Below the pieces are notes generated by a model. The model saw only the letters and a list, made by a program, of their open reading frames with translations. It searched no databases and was not told the DNA's origin. A stretch of DNA of 36,227 bases from Veillonella sp. KGMB01456 (lineage in GTDB: Bacteria; Bacillota; Negativicutes; Veillonellales; Veillonellaceae), in assembly GCF_023051165.1 (NCBI RefSeq), contig NZ_JALKIG010000022.1, positions 1 to 36,227 of the forward strand, given 5' to 3'. The translations under genes and the position numbers were made by a program. Below, piece after piece: positions 18,271 to 26,703 of this stretch (position 1 is the first letter of the stretch; each line of letters begins with the position of its first letter).

Positions 18271-18304
18271 AGCCGACCTTCTCATTTGAGAAGGTCGGTT
18301 TTTT
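18271..18304 (+). terminator. Rho-independent terminator of pyruvate carboxylase
   Basis: An 11-bp perfect stem (18273-18283 with 18288-18298, arm CCGACCTTCTC), a 4-nt loop and a run of six T. Confidence 0.95.
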
Positions 18305-18416
18305 GTATTTATTAAATAAACTATCAAACAATGGCAAAAATTGGGTCGATTGCGAAGATTATTTTCACAAATTAAGTCCCTATACATTGACTTTGATAGT
18401 CCTTTTCGTCATTTCG

Positions 18417-18425
18417 TGTTACAAT
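18417..18425 (+). promoter_or_regulatory. Extended -10 promoter for the DUF535 gene
   Basis: TGT followed by TACAAT (18420-18425) fits the TGn extended -10 form. A TTGACT lies further upstream (18387-18392), but its 27-bp spacing is too long for it to be the partner. Confidence 0.5.
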
Positions 18426-18461
18426 AGATTAGAAACCCTTTAGCATATGGAGAGTTTTTAT

Positions 18462-18515
18462 ATGACATTCAGATACAATATGTTGAAAGTTCAAATAGGA
18501 TTAACTACAAGATAA
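18462..18515 (+). CDS. Possible 17-residue leader peptide
   Basis: A short frame, MTFRYNMLKVQIGLTTR, starts 7 nt after GGAGAG (18449-18454) and lies between the candidate promoter and the DUF535 gene. No run of a single amino acid is seen, so a classical attenuation signal is not obvious. An upstream in-frame ATG at 18447 lacks a ribosome site. Such small frames arise by chance, so this is only a candidate. Confidence 0.25.
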   Translation: MTFRYNMLKVQIGLTTR

Positions 18516-18595
18516 ATTTCAGATATTAATAAAGTTGATACCTCAACGGTAATTAATGCAAGAGAATTCATCTTAAACGATTAAGGAGTGAAGGT

Positions 18596-19513
18596 ATGTT
18601 TTCATATGGGAAGAAACAATGGGCGTTGGGACGCTCTATTTACGGTTATAGATCTTGGCGCGAGAAGCGGCGCATTACTTTGTTTGTAGGTCGCTCTTAT
18701 AAGAATCGCAAGCAGTTGAAAGAACTCATCGAGTATTTTGACAACTATCAGCCGTTACCGAATTTGCTCGACAAACACGAAGGCATTTACGAAGTAATTA
18801 ATCGCGTGTTTTTATTTAAAAATTCATCGGCTAAAGAGCGTTTGGCAGCGATTAAAGATCATTTTGATATGCTCCCTAAGTATTTCACACAAGAAGCCAT
18901 TACGGAGATGTATAATCCCGATGAAAGCCATGCGATAGTGATTTGGCAGAACGAAGAGCTCGATTTAAAAGCACAGCTTTGGTTCCATACGGGCCAGCGT
19001 AAGGAAGGCTTTTTAAGTTTATTCCTCATGTATGAAGGGGAAAGTATTTACCATATTAACTTCCGCTTGGGTCATGGTTTTAACGGTGAACCATGTATTT
19101 GGATCGGTACCATTCAGGGTCACAAAAACGGTCTTGATAAGGCAAAACAGATTACGAAGAAAATGTTCAGTTATCGACCTAAGAATTTTATGTTCTTCTT
19201 AATGCGTCAATTGGCAACACAAATGGGGATTAACTCCTTATACGCTATTTCCGACGAAGGTTTTTATACCAACAGTCATTTGATTCGTATCAATCGCTCT
19301 AAAAAAGTGCAGTTTGATCCGTTCTGGAATGAATTGGGCGGTACACCTTGTGCTGAAGATAAAAAGTTCTATCGTATTCCTTTAGAGGAAGAACGTAAGA
19401 CTTACGAAACGGCCAAGACGCATAAACGCAACATGTATCGCAAACGTTATGAAATGCTGGATCAATTTATTGAAGAAATTGCTGAAAACAGTAAGCAGTA
19501 TTTGAAGCAATAA
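18596..19513 (+). CDS. VirK/YbjX family protein (DUF535)
   Basis: A 305-residue protein with the marks of the VirK/YbjX (DUF535) family: the central HINFRLGHGFNGEPCIWIGTIQG segment (about 150-175), the ITKKMFSYRPKNFMFF stretch and LYAISDEGFYTNSH. In enterobacteria YbjX and VirK are linked to PhoP-controlled envelope changes and resistance to antimicrobial peptides; the biochemical activity is unknown. No signal peptide or membrane segment is seen, so it is probably cytoplasmic or membrane-associated. It lies upstream of an LPS heptose locus, which fits an envelope role, though nrdR and a peptidase gene stand between them. Ribosome site AAGGAG at 18583-18588. Family call firm, role inferred. 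Confidence 0.85.
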   Translation: MFSYGKKQWALGRSIYGYRSWREKRRITLFVGRSYKNRKQLKELIEYFDNYQPLPNLLDKHEGIYEVINRVFLFKNSSAKERLAAIKDHFDMLPKYFTQEAITEMYNPDESHAIVIWQNEELDLKAQLWFHTGQRKEGFLSLFLMYEGESIYHINFRLGHGFNGEPCIWIGTIQGHKNGLDKAKQITKKMFSYRPKNFMFFLMRQLATQMGINSLYAISDEGFYTNSHLIRINRSKKVQFDPFWNELGGTPCAEDKKFYRIPLEEERKTYETAKTHKRNMYRKRYEMLDQFIEEIAENSKQYLKQ

Positions 19514-19556
19514 TAACTATAATATTTAATACATTAATTGGGAATGAGGTGAACTC

Positions 19557-20021
19557 ATGAGATGTCCTTACTGTAAACATACTGAAAATAAAGTAACCGA
19601 TTCGCGCGCTACCGATGATGATAACAGCATCCGTCGGCGCCGTGAATGTTTGGCTTGCGGACGCCGTTTTACGACGTATGAAGTTATTGAAGATGTGCCG
19701 ATTATGGTCATCAAATCGAGCGGCAGTTATGAAATGTTTGACCGCAGCAAATTGTTGAATGGTATTTTGCGCTCCTGTAACAAGCGTAATATTCCACGCG
19801 AAATATTGGAAAATGTTGTAAAAAATGTAGAAGACACGATTCGCAATCGCTCGCAGCAGGAAATTAAATCTTCTGAAATCGGTGATTTGGTGTTGGCAGA
19901 ATTGAAAAATATCGACGAAGTAGCCTATGTTCGCTTCGCCTCCGTATATCGTAATTTTGAAGACGTACAAGCCTTTGTGGCCGTATTGAAGGATTTGCGC
20001 GAACATGAGGATACTAAATGA
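19557..20021 (+). CDS. nrdR: Transcriptional repressor NrdR
   Basis: A 154-residue repressor of ribonucleotide reductase genes that senses ATP/dATP. It has the N-terminal zinc ribbon (Cys3, Cys6, Cys31, Cys34 in MRCPYC and CLACGRRF), then the ATP-cone domain (about 49-139) beginning [17 protein letters not shown]. Length is standard. GAGGTG sits before the ATG, and TATAAT at 19518-19523 may be its -10. The stop overlaps the next start (ATGA), so it is translationally coupled to the M19 peptidase. No NrdR box was recognised in this window and no nrd genes are present. Confidence 0.97.
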   Translation: MRCPYCKHTENKVTDSRATDDDNSIRRRRECLACGRRFTTYEVIEDVPIMVIKSSGSYEMFDRSKLLNGILRSCNKRNIPREILENVVKNVEDTIRNRSQQEIKSSEIGDLVLAELKNIDEVAYVRFASVYRNFEDVQAFVAVLKDLREHEDTK

Positions 20022-20947
20022 TAGATTTACATTGTGATACCATAATGATGCTCATCGATGAACCCGATAAGGGCGACTTGGGGCAGAATCCATGGAAAAT
20101 AGATATAGCAAAATTAAAAAAGGGCGGTTATCATTTACAAGATTTTGCTCTCTTTGTAGAGCTCGATCAGGAAAAAGATCCCTATGCCCGCTATGAAGCT
20201 ATGCGCCAATTGTTTATGGCGGAAATGGAAAAGTATAAGAACGATATTGTTCATGTACGGTCCTATGAAGAGTTCAAGGCGGCGCGAGCAGCCGGAAAAA
20301 TCAGCGCCTTATTATCCGTTGAAGAAGGGGGCGTTTTTGAAGGCGACTTACAGCGTTTGAAAAAAGCCTATGATGACGGTGTGCGCCTCATTACGATTAG
20401 CTGGAATTTCCCGAACGGTTTATCCTATCCTAACGGCGAAAAGTATGAAGGTAAAGGTTTGACTCCGAAGGGGATTGAGTTTGTACAATATATGGAAGAA
20501 TTAGGGATGATTGTGGATTGTTCCCATTTAAACGATACGGGTACGTATCAGCTTGGTGAAATCTTAACGAAACCATTTATTGCATCTCATTCCAATGCCA
20601 GGGCTTTGACTAATCATCGACGTAATTTAACGGATGATCAAATTCGTCTCATTGCCAATAAGGGCGGGGTAATCGGTCTTAACTTTGCACAGTCCTTTTT
20701 AGGCACATCCCGCATCAGCTTAATCGAAGATATTGTGCGCCACAGCCTTTATATTCGTAATGTAGGGGGCAGTGATGTAGTAGCGTTAGGTACGGATTTT
20801 GACGGCATCAGACCGGATACGGAAATTGAAGATGCCGGTGACATGATGCGCTTATATGATGCTTTCCGTAAAGCGGGCCTCAGTGAGCGCGATACGCATA
20901 AAATATTTAACGACAATGCGGAACGTTTATTACAGACTATATTGTAA
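20018..20947 (+). CDS. Membrane dipeptidase family (peptidase M19)
   Basis: A 309-residue zinc peptidase related to renal dipeptidase. Landmarks: HCD near the N-terminus (Met-Ile-Asp-Leu-His-Cys-Asp, residues 1-7), the metal-bridging Glu in [35 protein letters not shown] and GTDFDGI. It should split dipeptides, possibly including D-amino-acid or peptidoglycan-derived ones. No signal peptide is visible, so it is probably cytosolic. It begins inside the nrdR stop codon (4-base overlap); a 91-base gap separates it from gmhA. Confidence 0.93.
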   Translation: MIDLHCDTIMMLIDEPDKGDLGQNPWKIDIAKLKKGGYHLQDFALFVELDQEKDPYARYEAMRQLFMAEMEKYKNDIVHVRSYEEFKAARAAGKISALLSVEEGGVFEGDLQRLKKAYDDGVRLITISWNFPNGLSYPNGEKYEGKGLTPKGIEFVQYMEELGMIVDCSHLNDTGTYQLGEILTKPFIASHSNARALTNHRRNLTDDQIRLIANKGGVIGLNFAQSFLGTSRISLIEDIVRHSLYIRNVGGSDVVALGTDFDGIRPDTEIEDAGDMMRLYDAFRKAGLSERDTHKIFNDNAERLLQTIL

Positions 20948-21038
20948 TTTATATGGCTCTATGAAGCCGTTTAATATAAATGCAGTATGCATTTTAAAAA
21001 TGGACAGCGCATTATTAACATAGTTTTTAGGAGGCTAT

Positions 21039-21623
21039 ATGGAATTTCAAGGAGAGTTGAATCCTATTATTGCGGAGCGTTTTACAGACCATTTGGATGT
21101 GTTCGGCAAGACGATGGAACAAATGGATGTAATTCAGTTAATGGCAGAGCGCTGCAAAGAGGCGTTAAAAGCGGGCAATAAAGTTTTATTTTGCGGCAAT
21201 GGCGGTTCCGCTGCGGATGCTCAGCATTTGGCGGCTGAATTAATCGGTCGTTTTCAAAAAGAACGTCGTTCGTTGGCGAGTATCGCCTTAACAACCGATA
21301 CATCGATTTTGACGGCCGTAGCCAATGATTACGGCTATGACGAAGTATTTGCCCGTCAGGTTGAGGGGCTTGGTCGTTCCGGTGATGTTTTAATAGGTAT
21401 CTCTACTTCAGGTAACAGTGCCAATGTGGTAAAAGCGGCGTTAAAAGCACGTGATACGGGTATGCACACGATTGCGTTTACCGGTGAAGGCGGTGGCAAA
21501 CTTAAAGATATTTGCGACATTACCTTTGCCGTACCTTCAAAAGTAACGGCACGTATCCAGGAAATGCATATTATGGTAGGCCATATTATTTGTGAGCTGG
21601 TGGAAGAAGAATATGATAAGTAA
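21039..21623 (+). CDS. gmhA: Phosphoheptose isomerase
   Basis: A 194-residue SIS-domain enzyme that converts sedoheptulose 7-phosphate to D-glycero-D-manno-heptose 7-phosphate, the first step of ADP-heptose synthesis. CGNGGSAADAQHLAAELIG and GISTSGNSANV are the sugar-phosphate loops, and the length is typical. Strong ribosome site (AGGAGG). First gene of a packed LPS inner-core run: its end overlaps hldE by 11 bases. A 7-bp hairpin (AAATGCA/TGCATTT, 20978-20994) lies in the gap before it and may be a processing or regulatory structure. Confidence 0.97.
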   Translation: MEFQGELNPIIAERFTDHLDVFGKTMEQMDVIQLMAERCKEALKAGNKVLFCGNGGSAADAQHLAAELIGRFQKERRSLASIALTTDTSILTAVANDYGYDEVFARQVEGLGRSGDVLIGISTSGNSANVVKAALKARDTGMHTIAFTGEGGGKLKDICDITFAVPSKVTARIQEMHIMVGHIICELVEEEYDK

Positions 21624-23100
21624 AACAATTACCGAGTTTTTGAATAATAAATTGCCTAAGTTACGCATTGCCGTTATCGGCGATATAATGGTAGATCGCT
21701 ATGTATTCGGCGATGTGAGCCGTATTTCGCCGGAAGCACCGGTGCCGGTTAACCGCGTCACCGATGTGCGTGAAGTCTTGGGCGGGGCTGCCAATGTGGC
21801 ATCTAATTTGGCAAATCTTGATTGTCAGGTGTTCTTGGGCGGTGTAGCCGGTGAAGATACGCATGGTAAGTTATTGACCGATTTATTGGAAGTAGAAAAT
21901 ATCAATCATTCCGGTATTATGCGTGAGCCGTCCCGTCAGACCACGACTAAAATGCGAATCCTCGGCGGTCGTCAGCAAATGATGCGCCTCGATTTCGAAG
22001 AACCGGAACCGGTGAATGCGAAAGAAACAGAATTCTTGTTGGCTTGGATTAAAGAGTTGGCTGAACATGGTCTTGACGGCATTGTTATTTCCGATTACGG
22101 CAAGGGCGTATGTACGACGGCCGTTCTGGGGGAAGTTTTAAAAATCGCCAAAGCCAAAGGTATAAAAACCATCGTTGATCCAAAGGGCAATGATTGGTCT
22201 AAATATAGTGGTGCCACGTTTATTACACCGAATGTAAAAGAGCTTAGTGAATATATCGGGCGAAACTTGCCGAATACGGATGAAGCCATCGTTGAAGCGG
22301 CGAAAGAAACACTGGATGCCGTTGATTTTGATTATGTGGTGGCTACACGTTCCGCTAAAGGGATTACGATTGTGAGTCGTCAGGGTCAGATTTGGCATAA
22401 TCCGGCGACGCAGCAAGATGTATTTGATGTGAGCGGTGCCGGTGATACGGTAGTGGCCATGATTATTACGGCTATGGCGGCGGGCCTTACGGTACGCGGC
22501 ACTTTACATGTTGCCAATGCGGCAGCCGGGGTCGTTGTGTCCAAAGTCGGAACCTATCCGATTCATCGGCAGGAACTCTTGGATTTGTGGGCTACCATTC
22601 GTCAACGCCAACGCCAGGCGGATCCGATTATCGGTTACAGTCGTGAGGAAATGGCGGCTAAAATTCGTCAGTGGCAGAATGAAGGTCATACCGTTGTATT
22701 TACGAATGGTTGTTTTGACATTCTTCACAGCGGTCATTTATCCTATTTGCGCGATGCGGCTCGCTTGGGGGACCATTTGATTGTGGGCCTTAATTCCGAT
22801 GCATCGGTGAAACGCCTTAAAGGGGTGGCGCGTCCCATTAACTCTGAAAGTTCCCGCGCCGAACTTATGGGGGCCTTGGGGTTTGTGGATGGCGTCGTTG
22901 TCTTTGAAGAAGACACGCCCGCTGAATTATTAAGTGCGTTGCGTCCCAATATTTTGGTTAAAGGCGGCGATTATAAGCCGGAAGATGTTATCGGTCGTGA
23001 ATACGTGGATAAAGTGATGATTTTACCGTTTAAAAATGGTTATTCCACGACAGGGATTATAGAAAAGATTAAGTCCTTAGTGCAGGAGGGATTATTATGA
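21613..23100 (+). CDS. hldE: Bifunctional heptose 7-phosphate kinase / heptose 1-phosphate adenylyltransferase
   Basis: A 495-residue two-domain enzyme (E. coli HldE has 477). The N-terminal ribokinase-like half (about 1-330) adds phosphate at C1 of heptose 7-phosphate; DVSGAGDTVVA (about 270-280) is the kinase anion hole and base. The C-terminal nucleotidyltransferase half has FTNGCFDILHSGH (about 360) and makes ADP-heptose after GmhB has removed the C7 phosphate. Start at 21613 is preferred because GGAAGAAG precedes it; an upstream in-frame start (21592) would lengthen the overlap with gmhA. It ends in a 4-base overlap with hldD. Confidence 0.97.
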   Translation: MISKTITEFLNNKLPKLRIAVIGDIMVDRYVFGDVSRISPEAPVPVNRVTDVREVLGGAANVASNLANLDCQVFLGGVAGEDTHGKLLTDLLEVENINHSGIMREPSRQTTTKMRILGGRQQMMRLDFEEPEPVNAKETEFLLAWIKELAEHGLDGIVISDYGKGVCTTAVLGEVLKIAKAKGIKTIVDPKGNDWSKYSGATFITPNVKELSEYIGRNLPNTDEAIVEAAKETLDAVDFDYVVATRSAKGITIVSRQGQIWHNPATQQDVFDVSGAGDTVVAMIITAMAAGLTVRGTLHVANAAAGVVVSKVGTYPIHRQELLDLWATIRQRQRQADPIIGYSREEMAAKIRQWQNEGHTVVFTNGCFDILHSGHLSYLRDAARLGDHLIVGLNSDASVKRLKGVARPINSESSRAELMGALGFVDGVVVFEEDTPAELLSALRPNILVKGGDYKPEDVIGREYVDKVMILPFKNGYSTTGIIEKIKSLVQEGLL

Positions 23101-24062
23101 TTATAGTTACAGGCGGTGCCGGTTTTATCGGCAGTAATATCGTTAAACAACTTAACGAACGCGGTCGCAACGATATTTTAATCGTTGACGATTTAACAGA
23201 CGGCAGCAAAATCCGTAATTTGCAGATGCTCGATTATTATGATTATGTAGATTGCATCGACTTTGATGATGCGGTAGCTACGAATACCTTTGATGTGGGA
23301 CCGATTGAAGTGGTGTTCCATGAAGGGGCTTGTGCGGACACGATGAATTATGACGGACGTTACATGATGCACAATAACTTTGAAGGCACCAAAAACTTGT
23401 TCCACTATTGCCAGGAACGTCGTGTGCCGTTCATTTATGCATCGTCCGCGTCTACCTATGGTCATGGTAAAAAAGGTTTTACAGAAAAACCGGAATGCGA
23501 AGAAGCATTGAATCCATATGCCTATTCTAAATTATTCTTCGACCGTTATGTACGTCGTTTTGAAAAAGACTTACAGTCCCAAGTAGTAGGTCTTCGTTAT
23601 TTCAACGTATTCGGTCCGAATGAAAACCACAAGGGCAATATGGCGTCTTTAGTACGGCAGATGTTCTACAAACTTCGTGAAACCGGTGAAATTACTTTGT
23701 TCGAAGGTACTGACGGTTATGAAAACGGCGGGCAGTTACGCGACTTTATCTATGTCAAAGATGTAGTGAATGTAAACTTCTTCTTCTGGGAACATCCGGA
23801 AATCAGCGGTATTTTTAACTGCGGTACGGGCGAAGCGAAAAGCTTCAATCGCTTCATGCAGGCTGTTATCGATTATAACGGCTCCGGCAACTTACGCTAT
23901 ATTCCGTTCCCTGAAGTGTTAAAAGGTAAATATCAGAGCTTTACGGAAGCGGACACCACTAAATTGATGGCGGCCGGTTACGATAAAGGCTTTACTAAAT
24001 TGGAAGATGCCGTTGCCGAATATTGTGAATTGTTAGATCATAACGAAGGTTATGTTCGTTAA
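23097..24062 (+). CDS. hldD: ADP-L-glycero-D-manno-heptose 6-epimerase
   Basis: A 321-residue NAD(P)-dependent short-chain epimerase that gives the final activated heptose. N-terminal Rossmann motif TGGAGFIGSN (about 5-14), YASSASTYG for the catalytic serine/threonine, and the YAYSK pair (Tyr141, Lys145). The LTDGSKIRNLQ segment after the second strand is typical of HldD rather than other sugar epimerases. It starts within the hldE stop (ATGA), which suggests coupled translation. A 36-base gap follows before gmhB. Confidence 0.97.
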   Translation: MIIVTGGAGFIGSNIVKQLNERGRNDILIVDDLTDGSKIRNLQMLDYYDYVDCIDFDDAVATNTFDVGPIEVVFHEGACADTMNYDGRYMMHNNFEGTKNLFHYCQERRVPFIYASSASTYGHGKKGFTEKPECEEALNPYAYSKLFFDRYVRRFEKDLQSQVVGLRYFNVFGPNENHKGNMASLVRQMFYKLRETGEITLFEGTDGYENGGQLRDFIYVKDVVNVNFFFWEHPEISGIFNCGTGEAKSFNRFMQAVIDYNGSGNLRYIPFPEVLKGKYQSFTEADTTKLMAAGYDKGFTKLEDAVAEYCELLDHNEGYVR

Positions 24063-24098
24063 ATATATCCGTTAATTGTGTTTGTTAAGGAGAAGCCC

Positions 24099-24629
24099 AT
24101 GCGCAAAGTATTGTTTTTAGACAGGGACGGCGTTATCAATGTAGATGTGAACTATTTATATCGCATTGATGATTTTGCCTTTGTACCGGGCGCACCAAAA
24201 GCGTTAGCTGCGGCCGTGCAGGCCGGTTATGATTTAATCGTCGTCACCAATCAAAGCGGTATTGCCAGGGGTTACTACACAGTAGAAGATATGGAGCGCC
24301 TACATGCCTATATCAACGAAGAGTTGACCAAGGTAAAGGCGCCCATCCTTGCATTTTATTATTGTCCTCATCATGTAAAGGGAACGGTAGCGGCATTCAC
24401 TAAAGACTGTGATTGTCGTAAACCAAAACCGGGCATGTTATTGCAAGCCATGAAGGACTATGATATTGATAAGGAAAACAGTTTTTTAGTGGGCGATAAA
24501 CCGTCCGATGTGACGGCGGCTGAAGCGGCCGGTATAGAAGGGTACCTTTTTGAAGGCACCGATTTGTATGAATTTTTAGCCCCTATTTTAGAAGCCAAGC
24601 AGAAAGGACAGACCCATGAAGGAGTATAA
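24099..24629 (+). CDS. gmhB: D,D-heptose 1,7-bisphosphate 7-phosphatase
   Basis: A 176-residue HAD phosphatase of the histidinol-phosphatase-like group. DRDGVIN (Asp8 nucleophile, Asp10 acid/base), VTNQSGIARG and KPKPGM are the HAD motifs, and the zinc loop reads CPHH...CDCRK as in GmhB. It removes the C7 phosphate between the two HldE steps. Start at 24099 is chosen for the AAGGAG six bases before it; a longer start at 24078 has no such site. The end overlaps the next gene by 14 bases. Confidence 0.95.
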   Translation: MRKVLFLDRDGVINVDVNYLYRIDDFAFVPGAPKALAAAVQAGYDLIVVTNQSGIARGYYTVEDMERLHAYINEELTKVKAPILAFYYCPHHVKGTVAAFTKDCDCRKPKPGMLLQAMKDYDIDKENSFLVGDKPSDVTAAEAAGIEGYLFEGTDLYEFLAPILEAKQKGQTHEGV

Positions 24630-25629
24630 ACGGATACTGATTGTCAAAATGAGCTCGCTTGGCGATGTGATTCATGCGTTGCCCACCTTATATGCGATTC
24701 GTAAGAATTGGCCGAATGCGCATATTACCTGGGCAGTGCATGAACAGTTCAGCGGCCCTTTGCCGGGCAAACCATGGCTTGATGAAGTTTTGTTTATCGA
24801 TAAAAAGAAATTGAAATCAATTTCATATTTATGGACTTTGCGCCGTATCTTACACGAACGAAATTTTGATATGTGCCTGGATTTGCAGTGTTTGGCAAAA
24901 AGCGCCATCGTTTCGTTTTTATCCGGTGCCAAAGAGAAGTACGGCTATTGGGAGCTGCGTGAAGGCAGTAATCTTGTTAATAAAGCCTTGGTAGGGCCCA
25001 ATAAATACGGCCATGTCATTGAGCGTTATTTAGATACGGTACGGGCTTTAGGCGGCACTGTGGATACTATTGAATTTCCCATGAATGAATCGGAAGAAGC
25101 GGCTAATTCCTGTGAGGCTAAATTACGGGCTCAGGGCATGCCGCAAGGTGCCGATTATGTAGTTGTAGCGCCGGGTGCCCGGTGGATTGTTAAAGAATGG
25201 CCAATCCCGCACTTTACCGACCTTTGTGAGCGCTTAGCCGCCCAAAAGCAATATGTGGTACTCGTAGGGGCCCCTTCGGATAAGGAAAAGGCGGATGAAA
25301 TTCAAAACGGCGTAGATAGTCCGTATGTCATAAATATGACGGGGCAAACTTCATTGGAAGAATTAATTGAATTAATACGTCGCTGTAAACTGTATGTCAG
25401 TGCCGATACGGGCCCGTTACACATTGCCAACGCGCTAAAACGCCCGTTAATCGGTTTATATGGCACCACATCGCCGGAACGAACCGGTCCTTATGGCGGC
25501 GATTATGTGCATATTATTGTTTCGCCAACATCGAAGGCCACGCCGGAGGCACCGCTCGTGGATGATCCGGAATGTATGGCGCAAATTACGGTGGATACCG
25601 TATGGGAAACGGTGCAAACACTGCTTTAA
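24616..25629 (+). CDS. GT9 heptosyltransferase, WaaC-like
   Basis: A 337-residue inner-membrane-associated glycosyltransferase of family GT9. The N-terminal MSSLGDVIHALPTLYAI and the C-terminal SADTGPLHIANALKRP, with GLYGTTSPERTGPYG, are marks of heptosyltransferase I and its kin, which add the first heptose to Kdo-lipid A using ADP-heptose. The position right after the genes that make the donor supports this. Which sugar it attaches to is inferred. Overlap with gmhB suggests coupled translation. Confidence 0.88.
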   Translation: MKEYKRILIVKMSSLGDVIHALPTLYAIRKNWPNAHITWAVHEQFSGPLPGKPWLDEVLFIDKKKLKSISYLWTLRRILHERNFDMCLDLQCLAKSAIVSFLSGAKEKYGYWELREGSNLVNKALVGPNKYGHVIERYLDTVRALGGTVDTIEFPMNESEEAANSCEAKLRAQGMPQGADYVVVAPGARWIVKEWPIPHFTDLCERLAAQKQYVVLVGAPSDKEKADEIQNGVDSPYVINMTGQTSLEELIELIRRCKLYVSADTGPLHIANALKRPLIGLYGTTSPERTGPYGGDYVHIIVSPTSKATPEAPLVDDPECMAQITVDTVWETVQTLL

Positions 25630-25647
25630 AAAAGGAGTTAGTATTTT

Positions 25648-26703
25648 ATGAACCTCAATCATAAACGAATTGTAGTCACCTTTTTGATGCATTTAGGGGA
25701 CGTTATTTTAACAACGCCTTTTTTACATGTGTTGCGACAGGCGGCACCTCAAAGCCACATTACATTTGTAATGGATGAAAAATTAAAAGAGGTTATGCAA
25801 TATAATCCGAATATAGACAGTATAGTAACGATTGATAAAAAAGGCCGCGACAACAGTATTAGTGCGCTAAGACGGATAGCTCATGAATTACGTGATAAAG
25901 AAGGTCGTCCGGATGTGGTAATCAATATTCACCCCAACGAACGAACGAGCTTTTTTGCATGGGCTTTACATGGCAAAATTACGGTGGGTATGAGCCATTT
26001 TCTGTTCCGTCCGTTTATGACGAAGTATACGCGCCTTGATCGTAAAACACGTCATGCTGCGGATATGTACATTAATGTGTTGGAACAGTTGGGCGTAAAG
26101 GATACGTCCAATAAAGGCCTTGAAATATATACCTGTCCCGAATGGGAGGCAAAGGTAACTGAGTTTTATGAATCCCATGGCGTCAGTGATGTGGATACGG
26201 TTATCGGCTTTAATGTAGGCAGTGCGGTGCCCGAGAAACGTTGGCCGAAAGAACGATTTGCGGCGGTGGCTGATTATTTTGCCGACCACGGCTATAAGAT
26301 TGTATTTTTCGGCGGTCCTATGGATGAAGACATGGTGGCCGATGTAGTGGGACAGATGAAACATACGCCGATTGTGGCAACGGGTAAATTCAGTTTAGGC
26401 GAATTGGCGGCCGCCATTCATCGTTGCAGTTTATTTATAACCAATGATTCCGGACCGATGCATGTGGCGGTGAGCCAGCATGTGCCGCTCGTAGCCTTGT
26501 ATGGTCCGTCTAATCCTAAATTTTACGGTCCATACACGCAGAACTGCGTAGTCTTGGAATCAATGGAAGAGTATGAAGTAGGCAAAAGCATGAAACAGAT
26601 CATCAAGGAAGGCAATTACAAAGGCGTATCTGTTATATCTACCGAAGCCGTTATTGCGGCGGCTCAATCGCTTCTTGTCGAACCGGGAAGCGAGGAACCC
26701 TGA
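25648..26703 (+). CDS. GT9 heptosyltransferase, WaaF/WaaQ-like
   Basis: A 351-residue second GT9 enzyme. FLMHLGDVILTTPFL at the N-terminus, and TNDSGPMHVAVSQHVPLVALYGPSNPKFYGPY near the C-terminus, show the donor-binding half. It most likely adds a further heptose to the inner core. The family has several close subtypes (WaaF, WaaQ, RfaK-like) that I cannot tell apart here. Ribosome site AAAGGAGT. Its stop codon overlaps the next start (TGATG). Confidence 0.87.
   Translation: MNLNHKRIVVTFLMHLGDVILTTPFLHVLRQAAPQSHITFVMDEKLKEVMQYNPNIDSIVTIDKKGRDNSISALRRIAHELRDKEGRPDVVINIHPNERTSFFAWALHGKITVGMSHFLFRPFMTKYTRLDRKTRHAADMYINVLEQLGVKDTSNKGLEIYTCPEWEAKVTEFYESHGVSDVDTVIGFNVGSAVPEKRWPKERFAAVADYFADHGYKIVFFGGPMDEDMVADVVGQMKHTPIVATGKFSLGELAAAIHRCSLFITNDSGPMHVAVSQHVPLVALYGPSNPKFYGPYTQNCVVLESMEEYEVGKSMKQIIKEGNYKGVSVISTEAVIAAAQSLLVEPGSEEP

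Larger units (their letters stand above)
18305..18595. other. Intergenic region before the DUF535 gene: promoter and long leader
   Basis: About 290 bases. It holds an extended -10 promoter at 18417-18425, a possible leader peptide at 18462-18515 and a small hairpin at 18534-18547 (GTTGA/TCAAC). No larger gene is seen. The leader between the predicted start (near 18432) and the ATG at 18596 would be about 160 nt, long for this window. Confidence 0.5.

Noticed and set aside
18249-18443. 64-residue open frame after pyruvate carboxylase
   Set aside because: It runs through the terminator hairpin, has no ribosome site and low-complexity content.
24078-24098. Longer start for gmhB
   Set aside because: The region is the leader and contains the AAGGAG site for the ATG at 24099; homologues start with the DxD motif close to the N-terminus.
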